Origin: Streptomyces sp. JH34
Lineage (GTDB): Bacteria > Actinomycetota > Actinomycetes > Streptomycetales > Streptomycetaceae
NCBI RefSeq assembly: GCF_029428875.1
Contig: NZ_JAJSOO010000001.1
Span: forward strand, 5,986,501 to 6,050,500
Reading direction: 5' to 3'
Length of the DNA: 64,000 nt
A program made the position numbers and the translations under genes. A model generated the notes under the pieces. That model saw only the letters and a program-made list of their open reading frames with translations, had not been told where the DNA came from and made no database searches. Shown one piece after another: positions 1 through 8,230 of the stretch (the stretch's first letter is position 1; each line of letters begins with the position of its first letter).

Positions 1-344
1 GCGGGGCGCACAGCGGATCCGCGTTCCAGTACGGCTGGTGGGGCTTCGCCGACAAGGACCTGCGCCAGGTCCTCGGCCAGTCGGTCAAGGGCCCCCTGGC
101 GAAGACGTACTGCGGCGGGGGCGACCTGAGCGCCTGCCGTTCCGCGCTGCTCAGCACCCTGAAGGAGGCGGCGGCCGCACCCGTAACCACGGTCTATCCG
201 GGTGACGACAGCTGCAAGGCCGGCGAGCAGTGGTGCACCGACTCGATCGTGCACCGTCCGCTGGGCGGGATCTCGCAGAAGTCGATCCACTGGCAGAACC
301 GCCCGACGTACCAGCAGGTCGTGGAGTTCCCCTCGCACCGCTGA
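1..344 (+). CDS. Penicillin acylase family protein, C-terminal part (partial)
   Basis: The reading frame is open from the window edge (first full codon at base 3) to a TGA at 342-344, giving about 113 residues. The segment starts GAHSGSAFQYGWWGF and ends RPTYQQVVEFPSHR, with CKAGEQWC and HRPLGGI between. It resembles the C-terminus of secreted Streptomyces penicillin acylase-type N-terminal nucleophile hydrolases, which cleave amide bonds of acylated substrates such as beta-lactams or acyl-homoserine lactones. Several cysteines fit an exported protein. The catalytic N-terminal Ser of the beta chain lies outside the window, so activity cannot be judged. It ends at a long hairpin shared with the convergent namZ-like gene. 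Confidence 0.7.
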   Translation, partial: GAHSGSAFQYGWWGFADKDLRQVLGQSVKGPLAKTYCGGGDLSACRSALLSTLKEAAAAPVTTVYPGDDSCKAGEQWCTDSIVHRPLGGISQKSIHWQNRPTYQQVVEFPSHR

Positions 345-361
345 GTCCGCCCGGCGGCCTC

Positions 362-403
362 GACCGCCCTGCGGGCCGGGTTCCCCCGGCGCGCAGGGCG
401 GTC
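362..403. terminator. Bidirectional hairpin between convergent genes
   Basis: A perfect 12-bp stem (362-373 with 392-403) encloses a 6-bp stem (375-380 with 385-390), with a four-base loop and one internal mismatch. It lies 18 bp past the acylase stop and 8 bp past the stop of the opposing namZ-like gene, so it can end transcription from both sides. There is no long T tract, as is common in Streptomyces. Confidence 0.7.
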
Positions 404-410
404 CCGGCCC

Positions 411-1673
411 TCACCGGTACAGCAGATGTTCCTTCCGCGTCTTCCGGAACGCGGCGAGGTCGGCGGCCCAGGCACCCACCACCTCGTCCGTGTCCGCTCC
501 CGCGTCGATCATCGTGCGGACCCGGGTGTTGCCCGTGAGCTTGTCGATCCAGTTGTCCGCCCGCCACGCGAATCCGCTCCACGTCCGCTTCGCCGTGACC
601 AGCAGAGCGATACCGGTGCGTACGGGGTCGAACGCCTCCCGGTCCTGGACGTGCACCTGCACCCCGCCGACCGTCCTTCCCTGGAACTTGGAGAACGTCG
701 GCGCGAAGTACGCCTCGCGGAAGGCCACTCCGGGCAGGTCCAGCGCGTTCGCGGCCGCCGCCCACCGGTGGTCGACGCCCTCCGCGCCCAGCAGTTCGAA
801 GGGCCGCGTCGTGCCCCGGCCCTCGGAGAGGTTCGTCCCCTCGAACAGGCAGGTCCCGGAGTAGACCACCGCCGTCTCCGGCGTCGGCATGTTGGGGCTG
901 GGCGGCACCCACGGCAGCCCCGTGGCGTCGAAGAAGTCCGCACGCCGCCACCCGGACATCTTCACGACGTCCAGCTCCACCGGACGGTCCGCCAGGAACT
1001 CCGCGTTGAAGAGGAGCGCCAGCTCCGCCACCGTCATGCCGTGCGCCTGGGAGATCTCCCGGCGTCCCACGAAGGTCGCGAAGGCCGGATCGAGCACGGG
1101 CCCCAGGGCCGCCCTGCCGGTGACCGGGTTGGGCCGGTCCAGGACGACGAGGCGCTTGCCCGCGAGCGCCGCCGCCTCCATGCAGTCGTACAGGGTCCAG
1201 ATGTAGGTGTAGAACCGGGAGCCGGCGTCCTGGATGTCGAAGACCACCGTGTCCACACCGGACGCCGTGAAGACGTCGGCCAGCGGCTGCCCGCTCTTCA
1301 GATACGTGTCGTAGACCGGCAGCCCGGTCGCCGGGTCGTCGTACCGCCCCTCCGAACCGCCGGCCTGCGCGGTCCCCCGGAAGCCGTGCTCGGGGCCGAA
1401 GACCGCCGTCAGGTTCACCCGCTCGTCGGGGTGCATCACGTCGACGATGTGCCGGACGTCGGTGGTGATCCCCGTCGGGTTGGTGACGACGCCCACCTTC
1501 TGCCCGGCGAGCAGCCGGTACCCGTCGGCGGCCAGCCGGTCGAAGCCGGTACGGACCCGGGCACGCCCGGCTCCGTGGCCGGCGGCCACGGCCGTCCCCG
1601 GCCCGGCGGCGGTCGTCGCGAGGGCCCCCATCGCACCGCCGGCAGCCAGCAAACCACGCCTGGACAGGGTCAT
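411..1673 (-). CDS. DUF1343 protein, NamZ-type exo-beta-N-acetylmuramidase (GH171), exported
   Basis: A 420-residue protein of the DUF1343 family, whose characterised member NamZ releases terminal N-acetylmuramic acid from peptidoglycan fragments. Family stretches visible include VGVVTNPTGIT, AVFGPEHGFRG, VVFDIQDAGSRFYTY, LDRPNPVTG and PSPNMPTPETAVVYSGTC, ending FRKTRKEHLLYR. The N-terminus MTLSRRGLLAAGGAMGALA is a probable twin-arginine signal, although the second position differs from the strict RRxFLK pattern. The ATG at 1673 is preceded by GGAGG at a good distance; the frame runs far upstream but those codons look non-coding. The role is likely cell-wall turnover or muropeptide salvage outside the membrane. 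It stands alone, convergent with the acylase. Confidence 0.85.
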   Translation of the reverse strand: MTLSRRGLLAAGGAMGALATTAAGPGTAVAAGHGAGRARVRTGFDRLAADGYRLLAGQKVGVVTNPTGITTDVRHIVDVMHPDERVNLTAVFGPEHGFRGTAQAGGSEGRYDDPATGLPVYDTYLKSGQPLADVFTASGVDTVVFDIQDAGSRFYTYIWTLYDCMEAAALAGKRLVVLDRPNPVTGRAALGPVLDPAFATFVGRREISQAHGMTVAELALLFNAEFLADRPVELDVVKMSGWRRADFFDATGLPWVPPSPNMPTPETAVVYSGTCLFEGTNLSEGRGTTRPFELLGAEGVDHRWAAAANALDLPGVAFREAYFAPTFSKFQGRTVGGVQVHVQDREAFDPVRTGIALLVTAKRTWSGFAWRADNWIDKLTGNTRVRTMIDAGADTDEVVGAWAADLAAFRKTRKEHLLYR

Positions 1674-1797
1674 TCCGCTACCTCCATGATCGCGTCGACT
1701 GTCATGGTCACGCACGCTAGCGCGGGTGCGGGCCACACGGAACGGCCACGACTGGGCAGATTCCCAGTCCTGCCCCGAACCCCTTCCCCGATCACAT

Positions 1798-1811
1798 ACC
1801 GACTGGTTAGT
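1798..1811 (+). promoter_or_regulatory. Candidate TetR operator upstream of SDR/acyl-CoA synthetase operon
   Basis: ACCGACTGGTTAGT, a 6-2-6 imperfect palindrome, sits 35 bp upstream of the SDR start. The 14 bases ACATACCGACTGGT recur in inverted orientation upstream of the kinase/acyl-CoA dehydrogenase operon near 9295-9312. The TetR gene at the end of this operon is the natural candidate for its ligand-controlled repressor. Confidence 0.6.
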
Positions 1812-1845
1812 CTGCCGAGGAGGACGGCTGAGAGAGGCGGGATCG

Positions 1846-2610
1846 ATGAGTACGGTGCAGGGCGCTGGCGTAGTGGTGACCGGAGCCGGGGGCGGGATCG
1901 GAGCCGCTCTGGCCCGGAGATTCGCCGCGGAGGGCGCGCGGGTCGTCGTCAACGACCTGGACGGCGGCCGGGTGGAGGCGCTCGCCGAGGAGATCGGCGG
2001 CACCGTCGTCGCCGGGGACGCCTCCGGCATCGTGGACGCCGCTCGCGAGGCCCTCGGCGGCACGGTCGACGTCTACTGCGCCAACGCCGGCCTCGCGTCG
2101 GGCGGGGACGCCTTCGCCGAGGAGGACGTCTGGGCCGCGGCCTGGGACGTCAACGTCATGTCCCATGTGCGCGCGGCCAGGGCGCTGCTGCCGGACTGGC
2201 TGGAGCGGGGGAGCGGCCGCTTCGTGTCCACCGCCTCGGCCGCCGGGCTGCTGACGATGATCGGCGCCGCCCCGTACAGCGTCACCAAGCACGGAGCCGT
2301 CGCCTTCGCGGAGTGGCTCTCGCTGACCTACCGGCACCGCGGCGTGAAGGTTCACACGATCTGCCCCCAGGGCGTGCGCACCGACATGCTCACGGCCGCC
2401 GGTACCGCGGGCGACCTCGTGCTCGCGCCCACCGCGATCGAGCCGGAGGCCGTCGCCGACGCCCTGTTCGAAGCCATGGAACAGGACCGCTTCCTGGTCC
2501 TGCCGCACCCCGAGGTTGCCGGCTACCACCGTGCCCGCGCCAAGGACCCCGACCACTGGCTCGGCAGCATGAACCACCTGCAGCAGAAGTGGGAGGAAGC
2601 CGGAGCATGA
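1846..2610 (+). CDS. Short-chain dehydrogenase/reductase (SDR)
   Basis: A 254-residue classical SDR. The NAD(P)-binding motif TGAGGGIG is near residues 13-20, followed by NDLDGGR, a CANAGLASG stretch, STASAAG for the catalytic Ser, and YSVTKHG (Tyr and Lys of YxxxK) near residue 145. NDLD after the second strand (an acidic residue) suggests NAD preference. The ATG at 1846 was chosen because the homologous sequence begins at VVVTGAGG; upstream codons are not conserved-looking. The stop overlaps the start of the acyl-CoA synthetase (ATGA), so the two are translationally coupled. The likely role is oxidoreduction of a hydroxy- or ketoacyl intermediate. Confidence 0.88.
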   Translation: MSTVQGAGVVVTGAGGGIGAALARRFAAEGARVVVNDLDGGRVEALAEEIGGTVVAGDASGIVDAAREALGGTVDVYCANAGLASGGDAFAEEDVWAAAWDVNVMSHVRAARALLPDWLERGSGRFVSTASAAGLLTMIGAAPYSVTKHGAVAFAEWLSLTYRHRGVKVHTICPQGVRTDMLTAAGTAGDLVLAPTAIEPEAVADALFEAMEQDRFLVLPHPEVAGYHRARAKDPDHWLGSMNHLQQKWEEAGA

Positions 2611-4274
2611 CCGACTCGATCTACGCGGCGAAGCCCTGGACGGCCCTCCTCAGTGAGGCGCAGCTCGCCCCCGTGCACCCCGCCGAGACCGTGGTCCACG
2701 CCTTCCGGGCGGCCGTCGGGCGCGCCCCGGAGCACACCGCCCTCGCCTATTTCGACGGACGCCTCAGCTACCGCGAGACCGACGGACTGTCGGACTCCGT
2801 TGCAGGGCACCTCGCCGCCGAGGGGCTGCGGCGCGGCGACCGCGTGGCGATCATGCTCCAGAACACCCCGCACTTCGTCCTCGCGCTGCTCGGCGCGTGG
2901 AAGGCCGGGGCGACCGTCGTCCCGCTCAACCCGATGTACAAGTCCGGCGAGGTCGGTCACGTACTGAAGGACGCCGAGGTCACCGCGCTGATCTGCTCCG
3001 ACCGCGCCTGGGAGTCCTACCTCCGGGCCACCGCCGAGGCCGCCCCGAGCGTGACGATCGCACTCACCGCCTGCGAGCTCGACCTCCAGTCGGCCGACGA
3101 CCCGCGCGTGCTCGGCTTCGGACGGCTCCCCGCGCCCGGCCCCGACGACCTGGCCCGCGACCTGGTGGCCGTGGCGCGCGGCGGACTCGCCGCGCCGGCC
3201 GGCCGCGAGCTCACCTCGGGGGACACGGCCCTCATCAGCTACACCTCCGGGACGAGCGGCACCCCGAAGGGAGCCATGAACTCCCACGGCAACATCATGG
3301 TCAACGCCGAGCGGCAGCGGGCGGGCCACCCCATCGACGAGGGCTCCGCCTACTTCGCCCTCGCCCCGCTCTTCCACATCACCGGCATGGTGTGCCAGCT
3401 CGCCGCCTGCGTCGCCAACGCGGGCACCCTGGTCCTGGCCTACCGCTTCGAGGCGAGCGTCGTCCTGGAGGCCTTCGCGGAGCACCGGCCGGCCTACACC
3501 GTGGGGCCGTCGACCGCCTTCATGGCGCTCGCGGCGCACCCGGATGCCACCCGGGACCACTTCGCCTCCTTCGAGGTCATCTCCTCGGGCGGCGCGCCCC
3601 TCCCGCCCGCGCTGGTCGAGAAGTTCCGCGACGGCTTCGGCCCGTACATCCGCAACGGCTACGGACTCACGGAGTGCACCGCGCCCTGCGCCTCGGTCCC
3701 GCCCGAGCACGAGGCGCCCGTGGACCCGGTCTCCGGAACCCTCTCCGTCGGCGTCCCGGGACCCGACACCGTGGTCAGGATCATCGACGAGAAGGGCGAC
3801 GACGTCCCCTTCGGTGAGCAGGGCGAGATCGCCGTGCGAGGGCCGCAGGTCGTCTCCGGCTACTGGAACCTGCCCGAGGCCACCGAGGCCGCCTTCCCCG
3901 ACGGTGAGCTGCGCACCGGGGACATCGGCTTCATGGACACGGCGGGCTGGCTCTACGTCGTGGACCGCAAGAAGGACATGATCAACGCCTCCGGCTTCAA
4001 GGTCTGGCCCCGGGAGGTCGAGGACGTCCTCTACACCCACCCGGCGGTCCGTGAGGCGGCCGTCGTGGGCGTTCCCGACGCCTACCGCGGGGAGACGGTA
4101 CGTGCCTACGTCAGCCTGCGGCCGGGCGCCGGGGCCGAACCGGGCGAGCTGAGCGCCTACTGCAAGGAACGGCTCGCCGCGTACAAGTACCCGCGTGAGG
4201 TGGAGATCCTGACCGAGCTCCCGAAGACGGCGAGTGGGAAGATCCTCAGGCGGGAACTGCGTTCCCCCCGGTAG
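2607..4274 (+). CDS. Acyl-CoA synthetase (AMP-forming, ANL superfamily)
   Basis: A 555-residue adenylate-forming enzyme that activates a carboxylic acid with ATP and joins it to CoA. Motifs: YTSGTSGTPKGAMNSHGN (P-loop, about residues 212-229), NGYGLTEC (about 349-356), ELRTGDIGFMD, and the C-terminal KTASGKILRR carrying the catalytic lysine. The length is typical for long- or medium-chain fatty acid:CoA ligases. It has no signal or membrane segment. The start overlaps the SDR stop by 4 bases, and a TetR gene follows 29-38 bp later, so the three form an operon. The substrate cannot be read from the sequence; operon partners point to an oxo- or hydroxy-acid. Confidence 0.9.
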   Translation: MTDSIYAAKPWTALLSEAQLAPVHPAETVVHAFRAAVGRAPEHTALAYFDGRLSYRETDGLSDSVAGHLAAEGLRRGDRVAIMLQNTPHFVLALLGAWKAGATVVPLNPMYKSGEVGHVLKDAEVTALICSDRAWESYLRATAEAAPSVTIALTACELDLQSADDPRVLGFGRLPAPGPDDLARDLVAVARGGLAAPAGRELTSGDTALISYTSGTSGTPKGAMNSHGNIMVNAERQRAGHPIDEGSAYFALAPLFHITGMVCQLAACVANAGTLVLAYRFEASVVLEAFAEHRPAYTVGPSTAFMALAAHPDATRDHFASFEVISSGGAPLPPALVEKFRDGFGPYIRNGYGLTECTAPCASVPPEHEAPVDPVSGTLSVGVPGPDTVVRIIDEKGDDVPFGEQGEIAVRGPQVVSGYWNLPEATEAAFPDGELRTGDIGFMDTAGWLYVVDRKKDMINASGFKVWPREVEDVLYTHPAVREAAVVGVPDAYRGETVRAYVSLRPGAGAEPGELSAYCKERLAAYKYPREVEILTELPKTASGKILRRELRSPR

Positions 4275-4303
4275 AACAGTTCACGCACGGTACGAGAGGG
4301 CAG

Positions 4304-4906
4304 GTGGCGGCAATGGCCAAGGCGACGGACGGGGACGGTGCGCCCGTCCCCCAGAGGCTGCTGGCCGCCGCCACCCGGCTCTTCGCGGAGCGCGGCTACG
4401 ACCGCACCTCCGTCCAGGAGATCGTCGAGGCGGCGGGCGTCACCAAAGGCGCGCTCTACCACTACTTCGGCTCCAAGGAGGACCTCCTCCACGAGGTCTA
4501 CGCCCGGGTGCTGCGGCTCCAGCAGGAGCGGCTCGACGCCTTCGCGAACGCGGAGGCGCCGGTCGAGCGGCGGTTGCGCGACGCCGCGGCGGACGTGGTC
4601 GTCACCACCATCGAGAACCTCGACGACGCCTCGATCTTCTTCCGCTCCATGCACCACCTGAGCCCGGAGAAGAACAAGCAGGTACGGATCGAGCGCCGCC
4701 GCTACCACGAGCGCTTCCGGGCCCTGATCGAGGAAGGGCAGCGGGCCGGGGTGTTCTCCACGGCGACCCCGGCCGACCTGGTGGTCGACTACCACTTCGG
4801 CTCGGTCCACCACCTGTCCACCTGGTACAGCCCGGACGGCCCCCTCAGCCAGCAGGAGGTCGCGGACCACCTGGCCGACCTGCTGCTGAGGGCCCTGCGC
4901 CCCTGA
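4304..4906 (+). CDS. TetR family transcriptional regulator
   Basis: About 200 residues. The N-terminal helix-turn-helix is clear: RLLAAATRLFAERGYDRTSV, then QEIVEAAGVTKGALYHYF and GSKEDLL, as in TetR regulators of acyl-CoA metabolism (FadR/KstR2-like). The C-terminal ligand-binding domain has no recognisable signature. Starts at GTG 4304 or ATG 4313 are both possible; the ATG has AGGTGG five bases upstream, the GTG has GAGAGGG only three bases away. It is the last gene of the SDR/acyl-CoA synthetase operon and probably represses it through the palindrome at 1798-1811, and the operon starting at 9253 through the matching site at 9295-9308. The inducer is likely an acyl-CoA made by the pathway. 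Confidence 0.9.
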   Translation: MAAMAKATDGDGAPVPQRLLAAATRLFAERGYDRTSVQEIVEAAGVTKGALYHYFGSKEDLLHEVYARVLRLQQERLDAFANAEAPVERRLRDAAADVVVTTIENLDDASIFFRSMHHLSPEKNKQVRIERRRYHERFRALIEEGQRAGVFSTATPADLVVDYHFGSVHHLSTWYSPDGPLSQQEVADHLADLLLRALRP

Positions 4907-5372
4907 CGGCGTCCCCGGCGCCCGCCCGGCCGTCGGCCAGCTGCTCCAGCAGCGCCCCGGCCGCCGGATCGCGCGGTGCGGGGGACCGGCCCACCCGCAC
5001 CACCGTCCGCCCCGGATCGGGCTGACGGACGCTGATGCACGGCAGCCCGCCCTCCTCACCGATACGGCGTGGCACGATCGCCCCGCCGATCCCCGTCCTG
5101 ACGAGATCGACGAGCAGCCGGATCTGGGTGACGTCGCAGGTGATCGCGCGTTCCAGACCGCAATGGTCGGCCAGCCTGCGCACGGCGGTCTCCAGACCGG
5201 TGCCCGCCCGGAAGTCCACGAACGGTTCGTCGGCGAGATCCCTGATCAGCGTGCGCCCGGCGCTCGCCAGCGGATGGCCCGGTGCGGTGATCAGCACGAG
5301 CTCCTCGTGCCAGGTGGCGAACGCGGTGATCCATGGAAGCGACGGGCAGGAGGGTCTACTGAACCACGGCAT
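4845..5372 (-). pseudogene. LysR-type regulator remnant: effector domain only, no DNA-binding domain
   Basis: From about 5333 leftwards this frame encodes the second half of a LysR effector-binding domain: WHEELVLITAPGHPLAS, FVDFRAGTGLETAVRRLADH, TQIRLLVDLVRTGIGGAIVPRR, then a tail rich in A, G and P. A complete LysR protein has about 300 residues starting with a helix-turn-helix; here homology stops abruptly at about 5333 and no helix-turn-helix is found on either strand up to the aminopeptidase gene. The ORF's 3' end overlaps the convergent TetR gene by 62 bp, probably non-homologous extension. I read it as a gene decapitated by deletion or rearrangement. Confidence 0.7.
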
Positions 5373-5430
5373 GGCGGAGGACTACGAGATACCGCTGGAG
5401 CAGTTCCCGGTCGAGTCCGTCGGCCTCTGA
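5336..5430 (+). other. Orphan 3' coding fragment of unknown gene
   Basis: Directly beyond the point where the LysR homology ends, the plus strand reads GSDGQEGLLNHGMAEDYEIP, LEQFPVESVGL and a TGA at 5428-5430. The composition (acidic, no runs of R or P) looks like a genuine protein C-terminus rather than an antisense shadow. The only in-frame ATG here, at 5371, would give 19 residues. I do not recognise the family. Together with the LysR remnant it suggests a fusion junction near 5335. Confidence 0.4.
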
Positions 5431-5443
5431 CAGCGCCCCGCGT

Positions 5444-5458
5444 GTCCGATATACGGAC
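5444..5458. promoter_or_regulatory. IclR-like palindrome (GTCCG-ATATA-CGGAC)
   Basis: A perfect 5-5-5 inverted repeat GTCCGATATACGGAC, with a further TGTCCG half at about 5463-5468. TGTCCG/CGGACA repeats with an AT-rich spacer resemble operators of IclR-family catabolic regulators. No IclR gene lies nearby; it may be the surviving operator of the deleted locus, or may act on the aminopeptidase gene 149 bp downstream. Confidence 0.4.
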
Positions 5459-5606
5459 TGTGCTGTCCGAATCCCGCCCTTGACGGTACGCGGACATTCC
5501 TTGAGCATCGGGGGCGCACTGGCACCGCCAGCTCCAGGCCCCGGTCGTGCACGGCCGGGGACCCCCGCACGTTCCGTCAGTCCCCGAACGGAATCCGGAG
5601 CCTTCG

Positions 5607-6914
5607 ATGAACCTCGCCCGCCTCAGATCAATTCCCGTGGCCGCGCTCGCGGCCGCCGCCCTGCTGACGACCGCGGCCCCGGCCGTCCAGGCCGCTCCCG
5701 CGGCCGTCGCCGCGGCCCCCGACATCCCGCTCGCCAACGTCAAGGCGCACCTCACCCAGTTCCAGTCGATCGCCACCGCCAACGGCGGCAACAGGGCCCA
5801 CGGGCGCGCCGGTTACAAGGCCTCGGTCGACTACGTGAAGGCCGAGCTGGACGCCGCCGGATACACCACGGCGCTCCAGCAGTTCACCTCCGGCGGCGCC
5901 ACCGGATACAACCTGATCGCCGACTGGCCCGGCGGGGACCCCAACCAGGTCCTCATGGCCGGCTCCCACCTCGACTCGGTGACCTCGGGCGCCGGGATCA
6001 ACGACAACGGCTCCGGATCGGCGGCCGTGCTGGAGACCGCCCTCGCCGTCTCACGGGCGCAGCTCGCACCGGACAAGCACCTGCGCTTCGCCTGGTGGGG
6101 CGCCGAGGAGCTGGGGCTCGTCGGATCGAAGTACTACGTCAACAACCTGGCCACCACCGAGCGCGCCAAGCTCGCCGGCTACCTCAACTTCGACATGATC
6201 GGCTCGCCCAACCCCGGCTACTTCGTCTACGACGACGACCCGGTGATCGAGCAGACCTTCAAGGACTACTACGCCGGTCTGTCGATACCCACGGAGATCG
6301 AGACCGAGGGCGACGGCCGTTCCGACCACGCCCCGTTCAAGAACGTGGGCGTGCCGGTGGGCGGACTCTTCTCCGGCGCGGACTACACGAAGACCAGCGC
6401 CCAGGCCCAGAAGTGGGGCGGCACCGCCGGCCAGGCCTTCGACCGCTGCTACCACTCGTCGTGCGACACGGCCACGAACATCAACGACACGGCCCTGGAC
6501 CGCAACAGCGACGCGGTGGCCCACGCGGTGTGGGCCCTGTCCGCCGGGACGGTCACCCCGCCCACCGGAACCGTCTTCAGCAACGCCGCCAACGTGGCCG
6601 TGCCCGACAACGGTGCCGCGGTGACCTCCTCGGTCGCGGTCACCGGCCGAACGGGTAACGCCCCGTCCGCGCTCCAGGTCGGGGTCGACATCAAGCACAC
6701 CTACCGCGGCGACCTCGTCGTCGACCTGCTCGCACCCGACGGGACCGCGTACCGCCTGAAGAACTCCAGCAGCAGCGACTCGGCCGACAACGTGATCGCG
6801 ACGTACACGGTCAACGCGTCGAGCGAGACCGCCAACGGGACCTGGAAGCTGCAGGTGCGGGATGTCGCCGCGCAGGACACCGGCTACGTCGACAGCTGGC
6901 AGCTCACCTTCTGA
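5607..6914 (+). CDS. Secreted zinc aminopeptidase (M28, SGAP-like) with P domain
   Basis: A 435-residue pre-proprotein. Residues 1-31 are a Sec signal (LRSIPVAALAAAALLTTAAP). Mature sequence begins APDIPLANVKAHL, as in S. griseus aminopeptidase SGAP, which removes N-terminal, mainly hydrophobic, residues with two zinc ions. Metal ligands are visible: H in GSHLDSV, D in GINDNGSG, E-E in WGAEELG, D in NFDMIG and H in RSDHAPF. A proprotein-convertase P domain follows (about 325-435), with HTYRGDLVVDLLAPDGTAYR. The ATG at 5607 follows CGGAG six bases upstream. It is monocistronic with its own terminator and probably supplies amino acids from extracellular peptides. Confidence 0.95.
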   Translation: MNLARLRSIPVAALAAAALLTTAAPAVQAAPAAVAAAPDIPLANVKAHLTQFQSIATANGGNRAHGRAGYKASVDYVKAELDAAGYTTALQQFTSGGATGYNLIADWPGGDPNQVLMAGSHLDSVTSGAGINDNGSGSAAVLETALAVSRAQLAPDKHLRFAWWGAEELGLVGSKYYVNNLATTERAKLAGYLNFDMIGSPNPGYFVYDDDPVIEQTFKDYYAGLSIPTEIETEGDGRSDHAPFKNVGVPVGGLFSGADYTKTSAQAQKWGGTAGQAFDRCYHSSCDTATNINDTALDRNSDAVAHAVWALSAGTVTPPTGTVFSNAANVAVPDNGAAVTSSVAVTGRTGNAPSALQVGVDIKHTYRGDLVVDLLAPDGTAYRLKNSSSSDSADNVIATYTVNASSETANGTWKLQVRDVAAQDTGYVDSWQLTF

Positions 6915-6922
6915 CCCGCGGC

Positions 6923-6957
6923 CGGGGCCCGTGCGCGGCATCCGTGCACGGGCCCCG
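6923..6957 (+). terminator. Terminator of the aminopeptidase gene
   Basis: A perfect 12-bp stem (6923-6934 with 6946-6957) with an 11-base loop, starting 9 bases after the aminopeptidase stop. Confidence 0.75.
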
Positions 6958-6972
6958 CAGCCCGAACCCGCC

Positions 6973-7000
6973 GGGGAGGCGCCGCACCCGGCGCCTCCCC
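6973..7000. terminator. Second hairpin between convergent genes
   Basis: GGGGAGGCGC (6973-6982) pairs perfectly with GCGCCTCCCC (6991-7000) around an 8-base loop, 8 bp past the stop of the opposing acyl-CoA dehydrogenase gene. It probably ends that transcript. Confidence 0.75.
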
Positions 7001-7008
7001 GCACCGGG

Positions 7009-8223
7009 TCAGAGGTACTTCTTGATCTCGCGCCGCGCCAGCGACCGCTGGTGCACCTCGTCGGGTCCGTCCGCCAGCCGCAGCGTCCGGGCCGAGGACC
7101 AGAGCTCGGCCAACGGGAAGTCCTGACTGACCCCGCCGGCGCCGTACAGCTGCACCGCCCGGTCGAGGATGTCGCAGACCGCGCGCGGTGTGGCGATCTT
7201 GATCGCCTGGATCTCCGTGTGCGCCCCGCGGTTGCCCACCGTGTCCATCAGCCAGGCCGTCTTCAGCACCAGCAGCCGCAGTTGCTCCACCGTCACCCGG
7301 GCGTCCGCGATCCAGTTCTGCACGACGCCCTGCTGGGCGAGCGGCTTGCCGAAGGCCGTACGTGCCACGGCCCGACGGCACATCAGCTCGATCGCGCGCT
7401 CGGCCATTCCGATCAGCCGCATGCAGTGGTGGATGCGTCCCGGACCCAGCCGCGCCTGCGCGATGGCGAAGCCGCCGCCCTCCTCGCCGATCAGGTTCGC
7501 GGCGGGCACCCGTACGTCGCCGAAGACGACCTCGGCGTGGCCGCCGTGGGGGTGGTCCTCGTAGCCGTACACCCGCATCGCGCGGCGCACCTCGAGGCCC
7601 GGGGTGTCACGCGGGACGAGGATCATGGACTGCTGGCGGCGGATGTCCTCGTTGTCCGGGTCGGTCTTGCCCATCACGATGAAGACCGCGCAGTCCGGGT
7701 TCATCGCCCCGGAGATGTACCACTTGCGCCCGTTGATCACATAGGAGTCGCCGTCGCGCGTGATGCGGGTCTCGATGTTCGTCGCGTCCGACGAGGCCAC
7801 CTCCGGCTCCGTCATCGCGAAGGCCGAGCGGATCTCCCCGGCCAGCAGCGGCTCCAGCCACTGCTTCCGCTGCTCCTCGGAGCCGAACTGGGAGAGCACC
7901 TCCATGTTCCCGGTGTCCGGGGCCGCGCAGTTCAGCGCCGTCGGGGCCAGGTGCGGGCTGCGGCCGGTGATCTCCGCCAGCGGGGCGTACTGCAGGTTCG
8001 TCAGCCCCGCCCCGTACTCCGCGTCCGGGAGGAAGAGGTTCCACAGCCCCCGCCCGCGCGCCTCCGCCTTGAGGTCCTCCACGATCCGCGGGGTGTCCCA
8101 GGGGGACGCCAGGAGCGCGCGCTGATGCTCGGCGACCTCCTCGGCGGGGTGGACGTGCTCGTCCATGAACGCGAGCAGCTTCGTGCGCAGCTCTTCGGTA
8201 CGTGCGTCGAATGCGAAGTCCAC
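7009..8223 (-). CDS. Acyl-CoA dehydrogenase (ACAD10/11-like)
   Basis: A 404-residue FAD enzyme with the acyl-CoA dehydrogenase layout: N-terminal helical domain, middle strands with FAMTEPEVASSDATNIET and KWYISGA, and C-terminal helices with RTAFGKPLAQQGVVQNWIAD, YGAGGVSQDFPLA and ARTLRLADGPDEVHQRSLAR. It starts at GTG 8221-8223, with GGAAGG upstream. The upstream kinase gene ends 7 bp away, so the two are one operon. The same pair is fused in mammalian ACAD10/ACAD11 and adjacent in the Pseudomonas putida lva operon. I therefore infer it acts on a 4-phospho- or 4-hydroxyacyl-CoA rather than in general beta-oxidation. The substrate cannot be proved from sequence. Confidence 0.92.
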   Translation of the reverse strand: MDFAFDARTEELRTKLLAFMDEHVHPAEEVAEHQRALLASPWDTPRIVEDLKAEARGRGLWNLFLPDAEYGAGLTNLQYAPLAEITGRSPHLAPTALNCAAPDTGNMEVLSQFGSEEQRKQWLEPLLAGEIRSAFAMTEPEVASSDATNIETRITRDGDSYVINGRKWYISGAMNPDCAVFIVMGKTDPDNEDIRRQQSMILVPRDTPGLEVRRAMRVYGYEDHPHGGHAEVVFGDVRVPAANLIGEEGGGFAIAQARLGPGRIHHCMRLIGMAERAIELMCRRAVARTAFGKPLAQQGVVQNWIADARVTVEQLRLLVLKTAWLMDTVGNRGAHTEIQAIKIATPRAVCDILDRAVQLYGAGGVSQDFPLAELWSSARTLRLADGPDEVHQRSLARREIKKYL

Positions 8224-8230
8224 GGGGTGA

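Noticed and set aside
1726..1845. N-terminal extension of the SDR (40 codons upstream)
   Set aside because: The segment contains the TetR palindrome and a promoter-like AT-richer stretch, and SDR homology starts at the MSTVQGAGVVVTG start.
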